DNA of 64,000 nt. It comes from Kineosporia sp. R_H_3 (lineage in GTDB: Bacteria; Actinomycetota; Actinomycetes; Actinomycetales; Kineosporiaceae). A program made the position numbers and the translations under genes. The DNA is taken from contig NZ_MWLL01000016.1 in the NCBI RefSeq assembly GCF_002198675.1, positions 1-64,000 of the forward strand, in the 5' to 3' direction. Below the pieces are notes generated by a model, which saw nothing but the letters and a program-made list of their open reading frames with translations, had not been told where the DNA came from and searched no databases. Below are positions 17,678 through 25,642 of this stretch, in pieces (positions within the stretch are counted from its first letter, which is position 1; each line of letters begins with the position of its first letter).

Positions 17678-18582
17678 CGGTCCTGCCCCTCGTGCGTCCG
17701 TGCGTCCGCCGCGGCGGGGCCGGTCGTCGTGACCGGCTCGCTGCCGGCCTGCAGCGCGGTCAGCCAGCCGGGCAGCGCGGGCAGGTCGAGCGCGGGGGCG
17801 TCCGGAACTGGGACGGCTGCGGCGGCGGCCCGCCAAAGCCGGGCGGTGAGCTCGTCGTCGGAGGCGCCGCAGTCGAGGTCGTCGAACGGGTTAACCACGG
17901 CGGCCGCCTGCTCGTGCGGGTCGCGGGGGTCGTGCGCGCAGGTCACGGAGACCGGGACGGACAGGCCGGCGATCTGGGCTGCGGCGGCGTGGACGGCGTC
18001 GGTGAATGCGTCGGCGTAGGCGCGGTAGAGCTGCGCGTACCTGGCGAGCGCGGCGGCCTCGGCCGCGTCGCGGACCTCGTCGTACTCCCGCCACTGCTCG
18101 TCCGTGAGCTGCTCGCCGATCCGGGCGGCAGTCTGCGGGTCGGGGGACAGCCGCAGCCGCTCCAGGGTGGCGGTGATGGCGTCCTCGGCGTCGGGGAAGC
18201 CGGGCAGGTCCCACGACAGGGCCGGGACGTTCAGCGGGACGACGACCGGCTCGGTGCGGTTCTCGTAGAGCCAGGCCTCGTCTTCCCCGACGGTGCCGGT
18301 GACGAGCTGGGCGACGAGCCCGGCCTCCCACGAGCCGGGACGCCCGGCCACGAGCCGATCCGTGGATCCGACGTTTGCTGTGACGCCGGCGAGGACGGAG
18401 GCGAGGAAGTCGGCGAAGTCGATCGGCTCGCTGCTTGCCGTGGTGCCGTCGGAGTGTGTCCGGGCGTACCGCAGCCGGCAGGCCGTGGTGAGCACGGCGA
18501 CGGCCTGGGCGTGGGTCTGCGTCCACGTCTGCTGGAAGGCGGCCGGCGGCGTGGTGGGCTCGAGGCTCGTGGGCTGGTTCAT
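17674..18582 (-). CDS. conserved-type hypothetical protein of the transfer operon
   Basis: A 302-residue acidic, soluble, alpha-helical protein with no recognised domain. ATG 18582 has AAGGA 8 bases upstream. It overlaps both neighbours by 4 bases (ATGA upstream with the SprT-like gene, GTGA downstream). The operon order SprT-like, this gene, a 129-residue gene and DUF2637 suggests a role in element maintenance or transfer, but nothing in the sequence names it. Confidence 0.7.
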   Translation of the reverse strand: MNQPTSLEPTTPPAAFQQTWTQTHAQAVAVLTTACRLRYARTHSDGTTASSEPIDFADFLASVLAGVTANVGSTDRLVAGRPGSWEAGLVAQLVTGTVGEDEAWLYENRTEPVVVPLNVPALSWDLPGFPDAEDAITATLERLRLSPDPQTAARIGEQLTDEQWREYDEVRDAAEAAALARYAQLYRAYADAFTDAVHAAAAQIAGLSVPVSVTCAHDPRDPHEQAAAVVNPFDDLDCGASDDELTARLWRAAAAAVPVPDAPALDLPALPGWLTALQAGSEPVTTTGPAAADARTHEGQDR

Positions 18583-19418
18583 CGCGGGTCCTTCCGGTCG
18601 GCGTCGGCGGCATTGGTCTCGCAGGCGTCGGGGGTGTCGGTGTCGGAGGTGCTGAAGGGCTGGCCGCAGAGCCCGCAGGTGATCGGGCCGAGGGCGAGGA
18701 CCGAGGCGGTGACCCGGATCCGGCGACCGCAGCCGCAGCGGGCAGCGGCACCGTTGCGCGAGGAGTTGGGACCGGCGGAGCCGCTCCCGGTGCTGGGGTC
18801 TGCGCCTGCGGCCTCGTCGTCGGGTGCGGTGACGGGCATGCCACCTTCGGCGCGGCGGTGGAGAGTCAGCGCGGCCGTAAGCGAGGTGAGGGTGGCGGCG
18901 TACTCGTCCCGGGTCGCGGCCGGAACGTGGGTGTCGGACCAGCCGATGACCGGGACCTCCCGAACGTCGAGGCCCAACTCCTCCGCCAGGTCGCGGAACT
19001 TGCGGTTGTGGTAGCGGCCCTGCCGGGAGCAGTCCTTGACACCGCGGACGTGGGCCAGCGCGTGGGTCGCCTCGTGGAGCAGGGTGCCGAGCACGTCGAC
19101 CGCGCCGAGCGCCAGGCCCTCGCCACCCACGAACACCTCGCCAAGCGCTGAGCCGGAGGCACCGACGGTCTCGGCGATCTCGGTGGCCTCGGCGTGGGTC
19201 CAGCGCATGGCGGCGAAGTGGCCGAGCTTGAGGGCGCCGCGGGGCGCTCCGACGGAGCCGGAGGCCAGGACGATGACGACGTCGGGGATCTGCGGGTGCC
19301 TGGCCTGGATCGCCGTCCACGCCTGCTCGAGGGCGGCCACGATCGGTGAGGACAGCGGCCGGTCGGCGGACTTGCCCGTGTCGATGTCGGGGTTGGTGTT
19401 TGGGTCGGTGCTGGTCAT
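18579..19418 (-). CDS. SprT-like zinc metallopeptidase
   Basis: A 279-residue protein with the zincin motif HEATHALAH at about 113-121 and a downstream YHNRKFRDLAEELGL segment, the third-ligand region typical of SprT-like proteases. The C-terminus carries a zinc ribbon (CGCGRRI...CGLCGQPF). SprT-like proteins in eukaryotes (Spartan) cleave DNA-bound proteins; in actinobacterial mobile elements they are common, possibly to process relaxase-DNA adducts, though that is inference. ATG 19418 follows AAGAGG. It heads the operon that runs down to DUF2637, right after the intergenic inverted repeat at 19539-19665. Confidence 0.82.
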   Translation of the reverse strand: MTSTDPNTNPDIDTGKSADRPLSSPIVAALEQAWTAIQARHPQIPDVVIVLASGSVGAPRGALKLGHFAAMRWTHAEATEIAETVGASGSALGEVFVGGEGLALGAVDVLGTLLHEATHALAHVRGVKDCSRQGRYHNRKFRDLAEELGLDVREVPVIGWSDTHVPAATRDEYAATLTSLTAALTLHRRAEGGMPVTAPDDEAAGADPSTGSGSAGPNSSRNGAAARCGCGRRIRVTASVLALGPITCGLCGQPFSTSDTDTPDACETNAADADRKDPR

Positions 19419-19538
19419 GTCGGCGCCTCTTCCGCGAGGGGTCTGAGCGGTGTGGGCGGGCCCCTGTTCGTGGGGGCTCGTCCTTAACCGCCCTGTAGCG
19501 GCGTCGTAGGGGCCCCGGCGCCAGGGCCGCAGGGGTCG

Positions 19539-19665
19539 TCCGTGCGGACAGCGCAGCGGGTCTTTCCCGCGCCGCCCGGTCCCGGCCGGCACCGAGACCG
19601 GCCGGCCGGCGGCCGTGACGCGGATGAGCAGAACCGGGCGGTGCGGGAAAGATCGTCCGCACGGA
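19539..19665. repeat. long imperfect inverted repeat, candidate origin
   Basis: TCCGTGCGGAC (19539-19549) and CTTTCCCGCGCCGCCCGGT (19562-19580) recur in inverted order as ACCGGGCGGTGCGGGAAAG (19633-19651, one mismatch) and GTCCGCACGGA (19655-19665). The arms differ by a 12- versus 3-base interruption, and the 52-base loop has its own CCGGCCGG palindromes. It is the only large secondary structure in the 380-base gap 19419-19798 between two transfer operons. Consistent with oriT or a replication initiation site; no gene is visible in the gap. Confidence 0.7.
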
Positions 19666-19798
19666 TGTGCCCCGGAGCGCCCTGGCGGTGGGGTGGCGAT
19701 GCTGCTACCGCGCCCCGGAAGGTGAGCAGACGATGCTCTGGCTGTCGCCGCAGGCGGCAGTGCCTGAGCTGGTCTGTGGGCAACTGCCGGGAGCGCGC

Positions 19799-20470
19799 TC
19801 ATCGGCTGTCGTCCAACGTGAGGCCAGGCGCCGGTCGGGTCGGCTCGCTGCCGTGGGTGGTGGCCCACCACTCGGCGACCTCGTCGAGGCACGCGACGTC
19901 GTAGACGTTCTCCTTGTGCTGGTCGTCCTTGTGACGGCCGAAGGAGCGGTCGCAGCCGGCCATCCGCCGCTCGACGCGGCGGGCAGCGCCGGGGCGCCAG
20001 CGGTCGTGCCACGCGGCGAGGGCGTCGGGTGCGGCCCCGTCGGCGGCGGCCAGAGTCCACAGATGTTGGACGACGAGCAGCTCGGCGACGACGTCGGGGT
20101 GCCACGGCCAGCACGCCGGGGTCTTGGTCTGCAGGTAGGGCTGCCAGACCTGCGGCACCCACACCGCGAGCTCGTTCAGCCACCTGATCGCGGCCGCGGG
20201 GTCGAGGACGGTGAGCCATGCCGGGGCCGGCTCCTCGCCGTCCGCCGCGTCCTGTGTGTTCGAGGTGGCGCGAGCAGCGGGGATCACGGGCGTGCGGGCG
20301 GCGTCGCCGCGGCCGACGACGGCAGAGAGCTCCTCGAGGGCGCGGCTGTGGGCGGCGGTGACGGTGTGCAGGTCGGCGAGTTCGTCGACCTCCCGGCGCA
20401 GCCGGGCGACGTCGGTGGCCAGGCGTGCGAGTGCGTGGGTCTGGTCGGTGGTGACGGAGCGGCGGGTCAC
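19799..20470 (-). CDS. hypothetical protein, possibly DUF4913-like
   Basis: A 223-residue protein with an N-terminal coiled coil (LARLATDVARLRREVDELADLHT) and a C-terminal Trp-rich part (CWPWHPDVVAELLVVQHLW ... AWHDRWRPG) resembling the DUF4913 proteins often found next to coupling proteins in actinobacterial elements. The family assignment is from memory and tentative. GTG 20470 overlaps the coupling-protein stop by 4 bases, so both are co-translated. Likely an accessory of DNA transfer. Confidence 0.65.
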   Translation of the reverse strand: MTRRSVTTDQTHALARLATDVARLRREVDELADLHTVTAAHSRALEELSAVVGRGDAARTPVIPAARATSNTQDAADGEEPAPAWLTVLDPAAAIRWLNELAVWVPQVWQPYLQTKTPACWPWHPDVVAELLVVQHLWTLAAADGAAPDALAAWHDRWRPGAARRVERRMAGCDRSFGRHKDDQHKENVYDVACLDEVAEWWATTHGSEPTRPAPGLTLDDSR

Positions 20471-22290
20471 GTGTCACCACCGCCTGCGTGACTGCCGTCG
20501 GTGTTGCCGCTGCGGCCGTCGAGGGGCCGCGTCGTGGCGCCGTCCGGCCGGGCGGGGGCCACGGTGCCGCGACCGTCCAGGACAGCGCGGGCGGCCTTGG
20601 CGGCGGCGCGGCGCGTCTGCCGCTCGCCGTCCCAGGTGACGATCCGGCGGCGGGTGGTCGCGGCGAGCCGGCGGACGGCGGCCGCGGTGCGGGAGGGGTC
20701 GCGTTCGCCGATCCACGGGGCGTGGCCGATCACAGGGCGGAGGCCGTTGCGCAGGACGAGCGCGGTCCCGATCGGCAGGGTGGAGATCTCGGCCGGGGTC
20801 ATGACGGGCAGCGGCCGGTTGTCGTCGGCGTCCAGGGCGACGAGCCGGCTGCCGCAGAGGGTGGAGATCTCCTGGAGGTCGTCGGAGGACTTGATGTTGC
20901 CGAAGACGACCAGGGCGCCGGTGTTCGCGAGGATCGCGGCGGCGCGTTCGCGGCCCCAGACGTCGCGCAGCTGGGCGAGGGATTGGGCGGCGATGTGGAG
21001 GGTGAGGTTGAAGCCGCCCATGTCGGCGGTCCAGTCGTGCAGAGGGATCGGGCCGCAGGTGAGCGGGGCCTCGTCGAGGATCGCGGTCATCGGCGGGTCG
21101 AGGCGGCCACCGAGGTAGGCGGCGTGCATCCGGACCTGGTGGGCGACCTCGGCGGTGAGCGCGCCGATGATCGTGGGCGCGCCGTCGTCCCGGCCGACGA
21201 GGTAGAGGGTGTCGGTGCCGGAGCGGACGAGCCGGCCGACGTCGAGCAGGTCGGGATCGGCGACGTTCGCGTCGGCAGCGGCGGCCAGCGTCGGGTCGTT
21301 GACCCACTTCAGGTGGGGCAGCAGGGTCGCGGTGATCGAGGACAGGGTCCGGTCGTTGGTGGCGTAGAGGGAGCGGATCTGCGTCGCCATGGAACGGGCG
21401 CGCGGGGTCGAGCCCAGGGCCGTGAGGATCTCGTCGCGGGCGACGGCGTCCGCGGGGGAGATCCAGTCCAGGACGGTGCGCATCGAGCCGCCGGACAGGG
21501 CGGCGGCGTGCAGGAGGGTGGCGAGCAGCCCGCGGGCCTGGACGTCCCATCGCTCGCCCTCGTTGGACGAGGACGTCGGGATGAGGTCGGCGGCGCGGCG
21601 CTGCGCCGTCCCGTAGTCGGTGCAGCCGGCGAGTGGGGTCCAGCGGACGGTGGACTCGACGCCGCCGAGGTCGGTGGGGTTGAAGACGTCGACCCGGCCC
21701 TTGCGGGCGCGGACGCCGCGGGTGGCGTTGAGCAGGTCGGTGCGGGAGCTGGTGACGAGCAGCGACCCGGGGGCGTCGAGGGCGTGGCAGGCCATCGACG
21801 CGGACTTGCCGGATCTCGGGCCACCGATCCGCAGGGTGACCTCTTCGCAGGAGGACCAGACGGTGCTGCCGACGGGCAGCCACCCGGTGCGCAGCAGCGG
21901 GACGGCGTACTCGGTGACCGGGGTGCGTCGCCGCCGGCGGCGCGATGCCGCGGCGAGGGAGGGGCGCAGGGTGACGGCGCGGCGGCGCATCGCGGACCGG
22001 GAGGCCTTCTCGCCGATGTCGGTCCAGGTCGCGACGCCGCCGGCGTGGATGGAGGCGTCGTCGCGGCGGTCGACCCAGCGGCCGGTGGATAGGGCGGGGG
22101 CGAGCCAGGTGAGGGTCCAGTGGCCGAGCAGGACGACGGTCAGGACGACGGCAGCGAGGCGGGCCTGGGTCGTCAGGGTGGCGAGGCGCTCGGCGTGGCC
22201 GGCAAGCCAGGCGAGGGCGACCAGGACGGCGGCGGCGGTGAGGGGCCGGTAGGGCAGGTGCCGCAGGGCACGCAGGACACGGAAGATCAT
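20467..22290 (-). CDS. VirD4/TraG-type coupling protein
   Basis: A 607-residue T4CP-like ATPase. Two hydrophobic helices in the first 60 residues anchor it in the membrane; Walker A is GGPRSGKSAS (about 155-164) and Walker B is AILDEAPL (about 402-409), with a TraG/TraD C-terminal region (GFNLTLHIAAQSLAQLRDVWG) between. It would bring the relaxase-DNA complex to a secretion channel. No channel genes are encoded nearby. ATG 22290 has CAGGAGA 6 bases upstream, and a copy of the 18-bp palindrome lies 31 bases upstream of the start, where it could control transcription. Confidence 0.9.
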   Translation of the reverse strand: MIFRVLRALRHLPYRPLTAAAVLVALAWLAGHAERLATLTTQARLAAVVLTVVLLGHWTLTWLAPALSTGRWVDRRDDASIHAGGVATWTDIGEKASRSAMRRRAVTLRPSLAAASRRRRRRTPVTEYAVPLLRTGWLPVGSTVWSSCEEVTLRIGGPRSGKSASMACHALDAPGSLLVTSSRTDLLNATRGVRARKGRVDVFNPTDLGGVESTVRWTPLAGCTDYGTAQRRAADLIPTSSSNEGERWDVQARGLLATLLHAAALSGGSMRTVLDWISPADAVARDEILTALGSTPRARSMATQIRSLYATNDRTLSSITATLLPHLKWVNDPTLAAAADANVADPDLLDVGRLVRSGTDTLYLVGRDDGAPTIIGALTAEVAHQVRMHAAYLGGRLDPPMTAILDEAPLTCGPIPLHDWTADMGGFNLTLHIAAQSLAQLRDVWGRERAAAILANTGALVVFGNIKSSDDLQEISTLCGSRLVALDADDNRPLPVMTPAEISTLPIGTALVLRNGLRPVIGHAPWIGERDPSRTAAAVRRLAATTRRRIVTWDGERQTRRAAAKAARAVLDGRGTVAPARPDGATTRPLDGRSGNTDGSHAGGGDT

Positions 22291-22321
22291 CAGGTTCTCC
22301 TGAGGACGGCGGGCAGCGGCG

Positions 22322-22339
22322 TTGACGCGTACGCGTCAA
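22322..22339. repeat. 18-bp palindrome, copy 3 (upstream of coupling protein)
   Basis: Third exact copy of TTGACGCGTACGCGTCAA; here flanking G and C extend it to a perfect 20-bp palindrome (22321-22340). It lies in the 181-bp gap before the coupling-protein gene, the position expected of an operator. Confidence 0.82.
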
Positions 22340-22471
22340 CCGCGCCCTGTACTGGGCGTGACGGGGTAGCGGCTCGGCGCCGGGGCGCCGTCCGTGCGGG
22401 GTGCAGGGTCTGGTGGAGCCGGGTGACGTCCGGGGCGGGGGAACCTCCGGACGCCACCCGGGTTCAGGGCG

Positions 22472-22927
22472 TCAGCCGAGTCGGCGGGGTCGGCGGTGGT
22501 CGAGCCAGACGACGGCTGCGAGGGTGCACAGCCCCGCGGTCACCATCGGGGCGGGGGCGGCCGTCAGCGTGTAGGCGGTGAGCGCGGCGAGCGGGGGAGC
22601 GCCGCAGACGGTGGCGGTCCAGGCGAGGTCGCGGGGTCTGGTTTGCTGGATGACGGTGCCCTGCCAGTGCGGGTCCGTCGCGATGCCCTGGGACTGAGCG
22701 TCGTGGGCTGCCGCTGGGGCCGGGGCGCCGTCGGCCGCGCCACCGGTGGGCTGTGTGCTGTGTGGACCGGCCGGGGCGCAGTCGGCGCAGACGGAGAAGG
22801 GCTCGGCGCCGTCGAGGGCGACCCGCCCGATGGCGGGACGCCAGCCGCACGACTCGCAGCAGGTGACGGCGGCCGGGACCGCGGGCACGTCGAGCCCGGT
22901 GCGTGGGCGGGGGCCGGCGATGCTCAC
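22472..22927 (-). CDS. small membrane protein with N-terminal zinc-ribbon-like cysteines
   Basis: A 151-residue protein. The N-terminal half has CCESCGW and CADC pairs that could bind zinc; the C-terminal third has two hydrophobic helices (AALTAYTLTAAPAPMVTAGLC, TLAAVVWL). GTG 22927 overlaps the stop of the 62-residue gene upstream. The operon starts with the WhiB-like gene at 23396. No family recognised; position between regulator and coupling protein suggests a transfer accessory. Confidence 0.6.
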   Translation of the reverse strand: MSIAGPRPRTGLDVPAVPAAVTCCESCGWRPAIGRVALDGAEPFSVCADCAPAGPHSTQPTGGAADGAPAPAAAHDAQSQGIATDPHWQGTVIQQTRPRDLAWTATVCGAPPLAALTAYTLTAAPAPMVTAGLCTLAAVVWLDHRRPRRLG

Positions 22928-23112
22928 GGTGCACCTGCCAGGTGGGCTGCCAGCGCCTCGAGCAGGGCGCTGGCGGTCCAGGTGCTCGCCAGGACGCCGG
23001 CGGCGATGAGGTACGTGACGCCGTCGGCGAGCGGGAACACGCGCCGGATCCAGGCGCGGGTCGGCGATGTGGACGACGGGCGGCGGGGCTCGCGGAGCGC
23101 AGGCTTGTTCAC
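22924..23112 (-). CDS. very small membrane protein
   Basis: A 62-residue protein with a basic N-terminus and a hydrophobic helix (VTYLIAAGVLASTWTASALLEAL). GTG 23112 overlaps the WhiB-like stop by 4 bases and is preceded by GGAG; its own stop overlaps the next GTG. The tandem 4-base overlaps are the main support for its reality. Function unknown. Confidence 0.58.
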   Translation of the reverse strand: MNKPALREPRRPSSTSPTRAWIRRVFPLADGVTYLIAAGVLASTWTASALLEALAAHLAGAP

Positions 23113-23396
23113 GCTGCCGCTCCGTCCTCGTGGGCCGGCAGAGCGGTCGGCGCGGCCTGCCCGAGGGGACGGCGCCGGTCTTGCTCGGTCGTCCCGCCCC
23201 AGACGCCGTACGCCTCCCGGTTGAGCAGGGCTGCGGTGAGGCACTGGACGCGGACCGCGCAGCCGGCACAGGCGGCCAGCGCGTCGTCGGCCGGTTCGTC
23301 GTCCTCGGGGAAGAACAGTTCCGGGTCCAGGTCGGCGCACGCGCCGAGACGGCGCCAGTCGGCGCCGCGGGTCTCGAGGAGTCGGGCATGCTGCAT
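23109..23396 (-). CDS. WhiB-family transcription factor
   Basis: A 95-residue WhiB-like protein with the four iron-sulfur cysteines (ACADLD, then CAGCAVRVQC) and the diagnostic GVWGG turn. Such proteins bind a [4Fe-4S] cluster and usually act with the principal sigma factor. ATG 23396 follows AAAGGA at 7 bases. It is divergent from the GntR gene, with a perfect inverted repeat between them, and heads an operon with two small membrane proteins. Probably part of the element's own control circuit. Confidence 0.93.
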   Translation of the reverse strand: MQHARLLETRGADWRRLGACADLDPELFFPEDDEPADDALAACAGCAVRVQCLTAALLNREAYGVWGGTTEQDRRRPLGQAAPTALPAHEDGAAA

Positions 23397-23422
23397 GGGA
23401 AGTCCTTTCAGAGACACTGAGG

Positions 23423-23445
23423 ACTAGTACTACCTAAGTACTAGT
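23423..23445. promoter_or_regulatory. inverted repeat operator between whiB-like and GntR genes
   Basis: ACTAGTAC-TACCTAA-GTACTAGT: two perfect 8-bp arms with a 7-base spacer, in an AT-rich pocket between divergent genes. This is the expected place for autoregulation by the GntR-family protein encoded at 23459. Binding is inferred. Confidence 0.65.
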
Positions 23446-23458
23446 AAAGAATGACAGG

Positions 23459-23821
23459 ATGTGGAACTGCGCGCAAGGGGTGCGCAAGGATGTGCTTGTG
23501 GGAACTAGGTCAGTGGTGACGTCCGGGCTGCCGAAGTGGCGCCAGCTCGCCGACGAGCTCGAGCGGCAGATCCGCTCCGGCCGGGCTGCCGCGGGCAGTC
23601 AGCTGCCGTCGCTGACCACCCAGCAGAAGGCCGGCTACTCCCAGACGACGACGCTGCGGGCGTACCAGGAGCTCATCAACAAGGGGCTGGCGTACTCGAT
23701 CCACGGCTCGGGCACCTACGTTGCCGATCCGGTTCCGGCGGCCGACGCCGGCGTGACACTTGCTGCCCTCGAGGAGCGCATCCGGCGCATCGAGCGGCAC
23801 CTCAACCTCGACGAGGGCTGA
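23459..23821 (+). CDS. GntR-family regulator
   Basis: Up to 120 residues: a GntR winged HTH (PKWRQLADELERQIRSGRAA ... LPSLTTQQKAGYSQTTTLRAYQEL ... YSIHGSGTYVAD) followed by a short helix (LAALEERIRRIERHL) instead of a ligand domain. This short form resembles regulators such as KorSA that control transfer genes of actinobacterial elements. The start is uncertain: ATG 23459 is longest; GTG codons near 23498-23513, nearer an AGG, are plausible. Divergent from the WhiB-like operon. Confidence 0.85.
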   Translation: MWNCAQGVRKDVLVGTRSVVTSGLPKWRQLADELERQIRSGRAAAGSQLPSLTTQQKAGYSQTTTLRAYQELINKGLAYSIHGSGTYVADPVPAADAGVTLAALEERIRRIERHLNLDEG

Positions 23822-24032
23822 TCCCGGGCGATCGGCGTCACGGTCGGCCGGGGCGTCTGCGGGGGAGTGGCTTCGGGGCATGACAGAAGTCTTGGGCCGC
23901 CTGGACGTCCGAAGTTGCCTGGCTGGCAACCCTCTGCAGGCGTCGGTCTGAACGTGGTTGTCGGCTGTTGTGCGTCATCGACCGAAGGGCGACGCGACCC
24001 GGGCGGGCGCCGGGTTCGGGGAGGCCAGTGCG

Positions 24033-24278
24033 TCAGGCGCTCTGGAGCCGGTGCGGCGGCATGTGCACGTAGCGCCACGGCTCGCCGGCCCGGGGGAGTC
24101 GCCAGAACGGTGCGCGACCGTATCGGACGCCCACCCACCAGGCGGTCTCGGTCTGCTCGTCGAGAGCGAGGGCTGGACGGCGGATGAACTTCGGCGGCAG
24201 GTTCGTGCGGTCGAGCGGCACCGTCACGAGATCCCCGTCGGCGGGGCCGCCGTCGCACCAGGCCGTCGCGCGCTCCAT
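24033..24278 (-). CDS. small hypothetical protein
   Basis: An 81-residue soluble protein with a coherent sequence (VTVPLDRTNLPPKFIRRPALALDEQTETAWWVGVRYGRAPFWRL) that looks like a small beta-rich domain. ATG 24278. It follows the XRE/TPR regulator on the same strand with a 97-base gap. No family recognised. Confidence 0.5.
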   Translation of the reverse strand: MERATAWCDGGPADGDLVTVPLDRTNLPPKFIRRPALALDEQTETAWWVGVRYGRAPFWRLPRAGEPWRYVHMPPHRLQSA

Positions 24279-24375
24279 CGGTCCACAGTCGCACGCCGGA
24301 CGTGCGGACGTCAGTAGCCGCGTTCATCGTTCCGAAGGCCCCTCGAGAACGCACAGCCTGGCGGCCACACCTTGC

Positions 24376-25569
24376 TCAATCCCTGTTCAGCACACCGCAG
24401 CGCTCCGCCAGACCGCGCAGCTCGACGCCGGCCGCTCGCCGGGCTCCGCCGTCCACCAGCTCCCGCACGCTGTCGCGCACGACAGGACTGAGCCGCACGC
24501 GCAAGGGAGCTGCTCGCTCGGCCCGACGGAACGCGTCTACTGCCTCGCGGTGACGGTCGAGCTGGGAGTACGCACGGCCCACGTCGACCCAGAAGTAGGA
24601 CATCCGCTCTCGTTGACTCACGCCGGTCTTCATCAGCCCTTGCGCAGCCATCAACGCAGCAGCAGCGTTCCCGGCATCGACCTCAACCGAGACACGGTGC
24701 ATGACGCAGTTCCACTCGCTGAACGACGTGTGACTCGCCACGAGCGTCGGCACCTCGAGCGCAGCGGCGATCTCAGCGGCCGCCGCGATCTGCTCCCGGG
24801 CTGCGTCCACGTCACCGAGCGCAGCGCTGCTCGAAGCTGCCACCAGGAGACAGGAACCTCTGGCCGCACGCTGCTCAGCGTCGGCCCCGGTCGTTGCGTC
24901 CGACGCGCCGACGGCGAGGTCGACGGCCCTACGGACGACGCCCGCAGGGACCAGCGAGTGCGCACGGCTGTAGGCAGCCCAGGCGATCGTGGCAGGGTCC
25001 GCGGACGCCTCCGCAGCGGCCGCCATCCGCTGGCCGGCGATGACGGCCAGGTCGGGCTCGCCAAGGTTGCGCAGGAAGAAGACAGCGGTGTGCGCGACGG
25101 CAGCGACGCGGCGGTGCCAGTCGGGCGAATCTGTAAGCGCCGCGTACAGATGTGCGCTCCGTAGGAGCTCCGGAACCAGCCGGCCCTGGGCTTCGAGGTC
25201 GCAGGCGGCCATCGTCTCGGCGAGCGCGTCGATCGCTGCGGCAACCTCCGCTTCCTCCGACAGAGGTCCCGTCGGATCGAGGAGGGCGAGCCGGATGCCG
25301 GAGACGCCGCGATGGGCCTCGGCGTGCTGCCGGTCACGAGGGACGTACGGCTGGCCGGTCAGGTCCGCAATGGAGACATCGAGTGCGCGGGTGATGCGAA
25401 ACAGCAGCTCGCGGGAGTCGACGGACCTCTGGCCCCGCTCGAGTCGCGAGAGGTAGGACTTGCTGATGCCGGCGAGACCAGCCGCCTGGTCCAGACTCAT
25501 GCCTCGTGCGCGCCGGAACCGCCGCATGCGGGGGCCGACGCCGTCCTCATCCGCGCCCACAAGCCTCAC
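24376..25569 (-). CDS. XRE-family HTH regulator with TPR-like repeats
   Basis: A 397-residue protein. Residues 13-70 are a Cro/C1 HTH (MRRFRRARGMSLDQAAGLAG, then SKSYLSRLERGQRSV). The remainder is helical with TPR-like spacing (VGRAYSQLDRHREAVDAFRRAE), as in peptide- or stress-sensing actinobacterial regulators. GTG 25569 gives the longest form; an ATG 14 codons in is possible. Divergent from the flavoprotein gene with a 73-base gap. This pairing is common in actinobacterial integrative elements; its purpose is not established. Confidence 0.85.
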   Translation of the reverse strand: MRLVGADEDGVGPRMRRFRRARGMSLDQAAGLAGISKSYLSRLERGQRSVDSRELLFRITRALDVSIADLTGQPYVPRDRQHAEAHRGVSGIRLALLDPTGPLSEEAEVAAAIDALAETMAACDLEAQGRLVPELLRSAHLYAALTDSPDWHRRVAAVAHTAVFFLRNLGEPDLAVIAGQRMAAAAEASADPATIAWAAYSRAHSLVPAGVVRRAVDLAVGASDATTGADAEQRAARGSCLLVAASSSAALGDVDAAREQIAAAAEIAAALEVPTLVASHTSFSEWNCVMHRVSVEVDAGNAAAALMAAQGLMKTGVSQRERMSYFWVDVGRAYSQLDRHREAVDAFRRAERAAPLRVRLSPVVRDSVRELVDGGARRAAGVELRGLAERCGVLNRD

Positions 25570-25642
25570 ATCCCCCGATGATCGACGACGCCTGACAGGC
25601 TATGCGTGACCGGCACGCGAGACCAGACAAGGACCTGCCAGC

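Noticed and set aside
23822-24032. Additional small gene between the GntR gene and the 81-residue gene
   Set aside because: Frames here lack start context and coherent composition.
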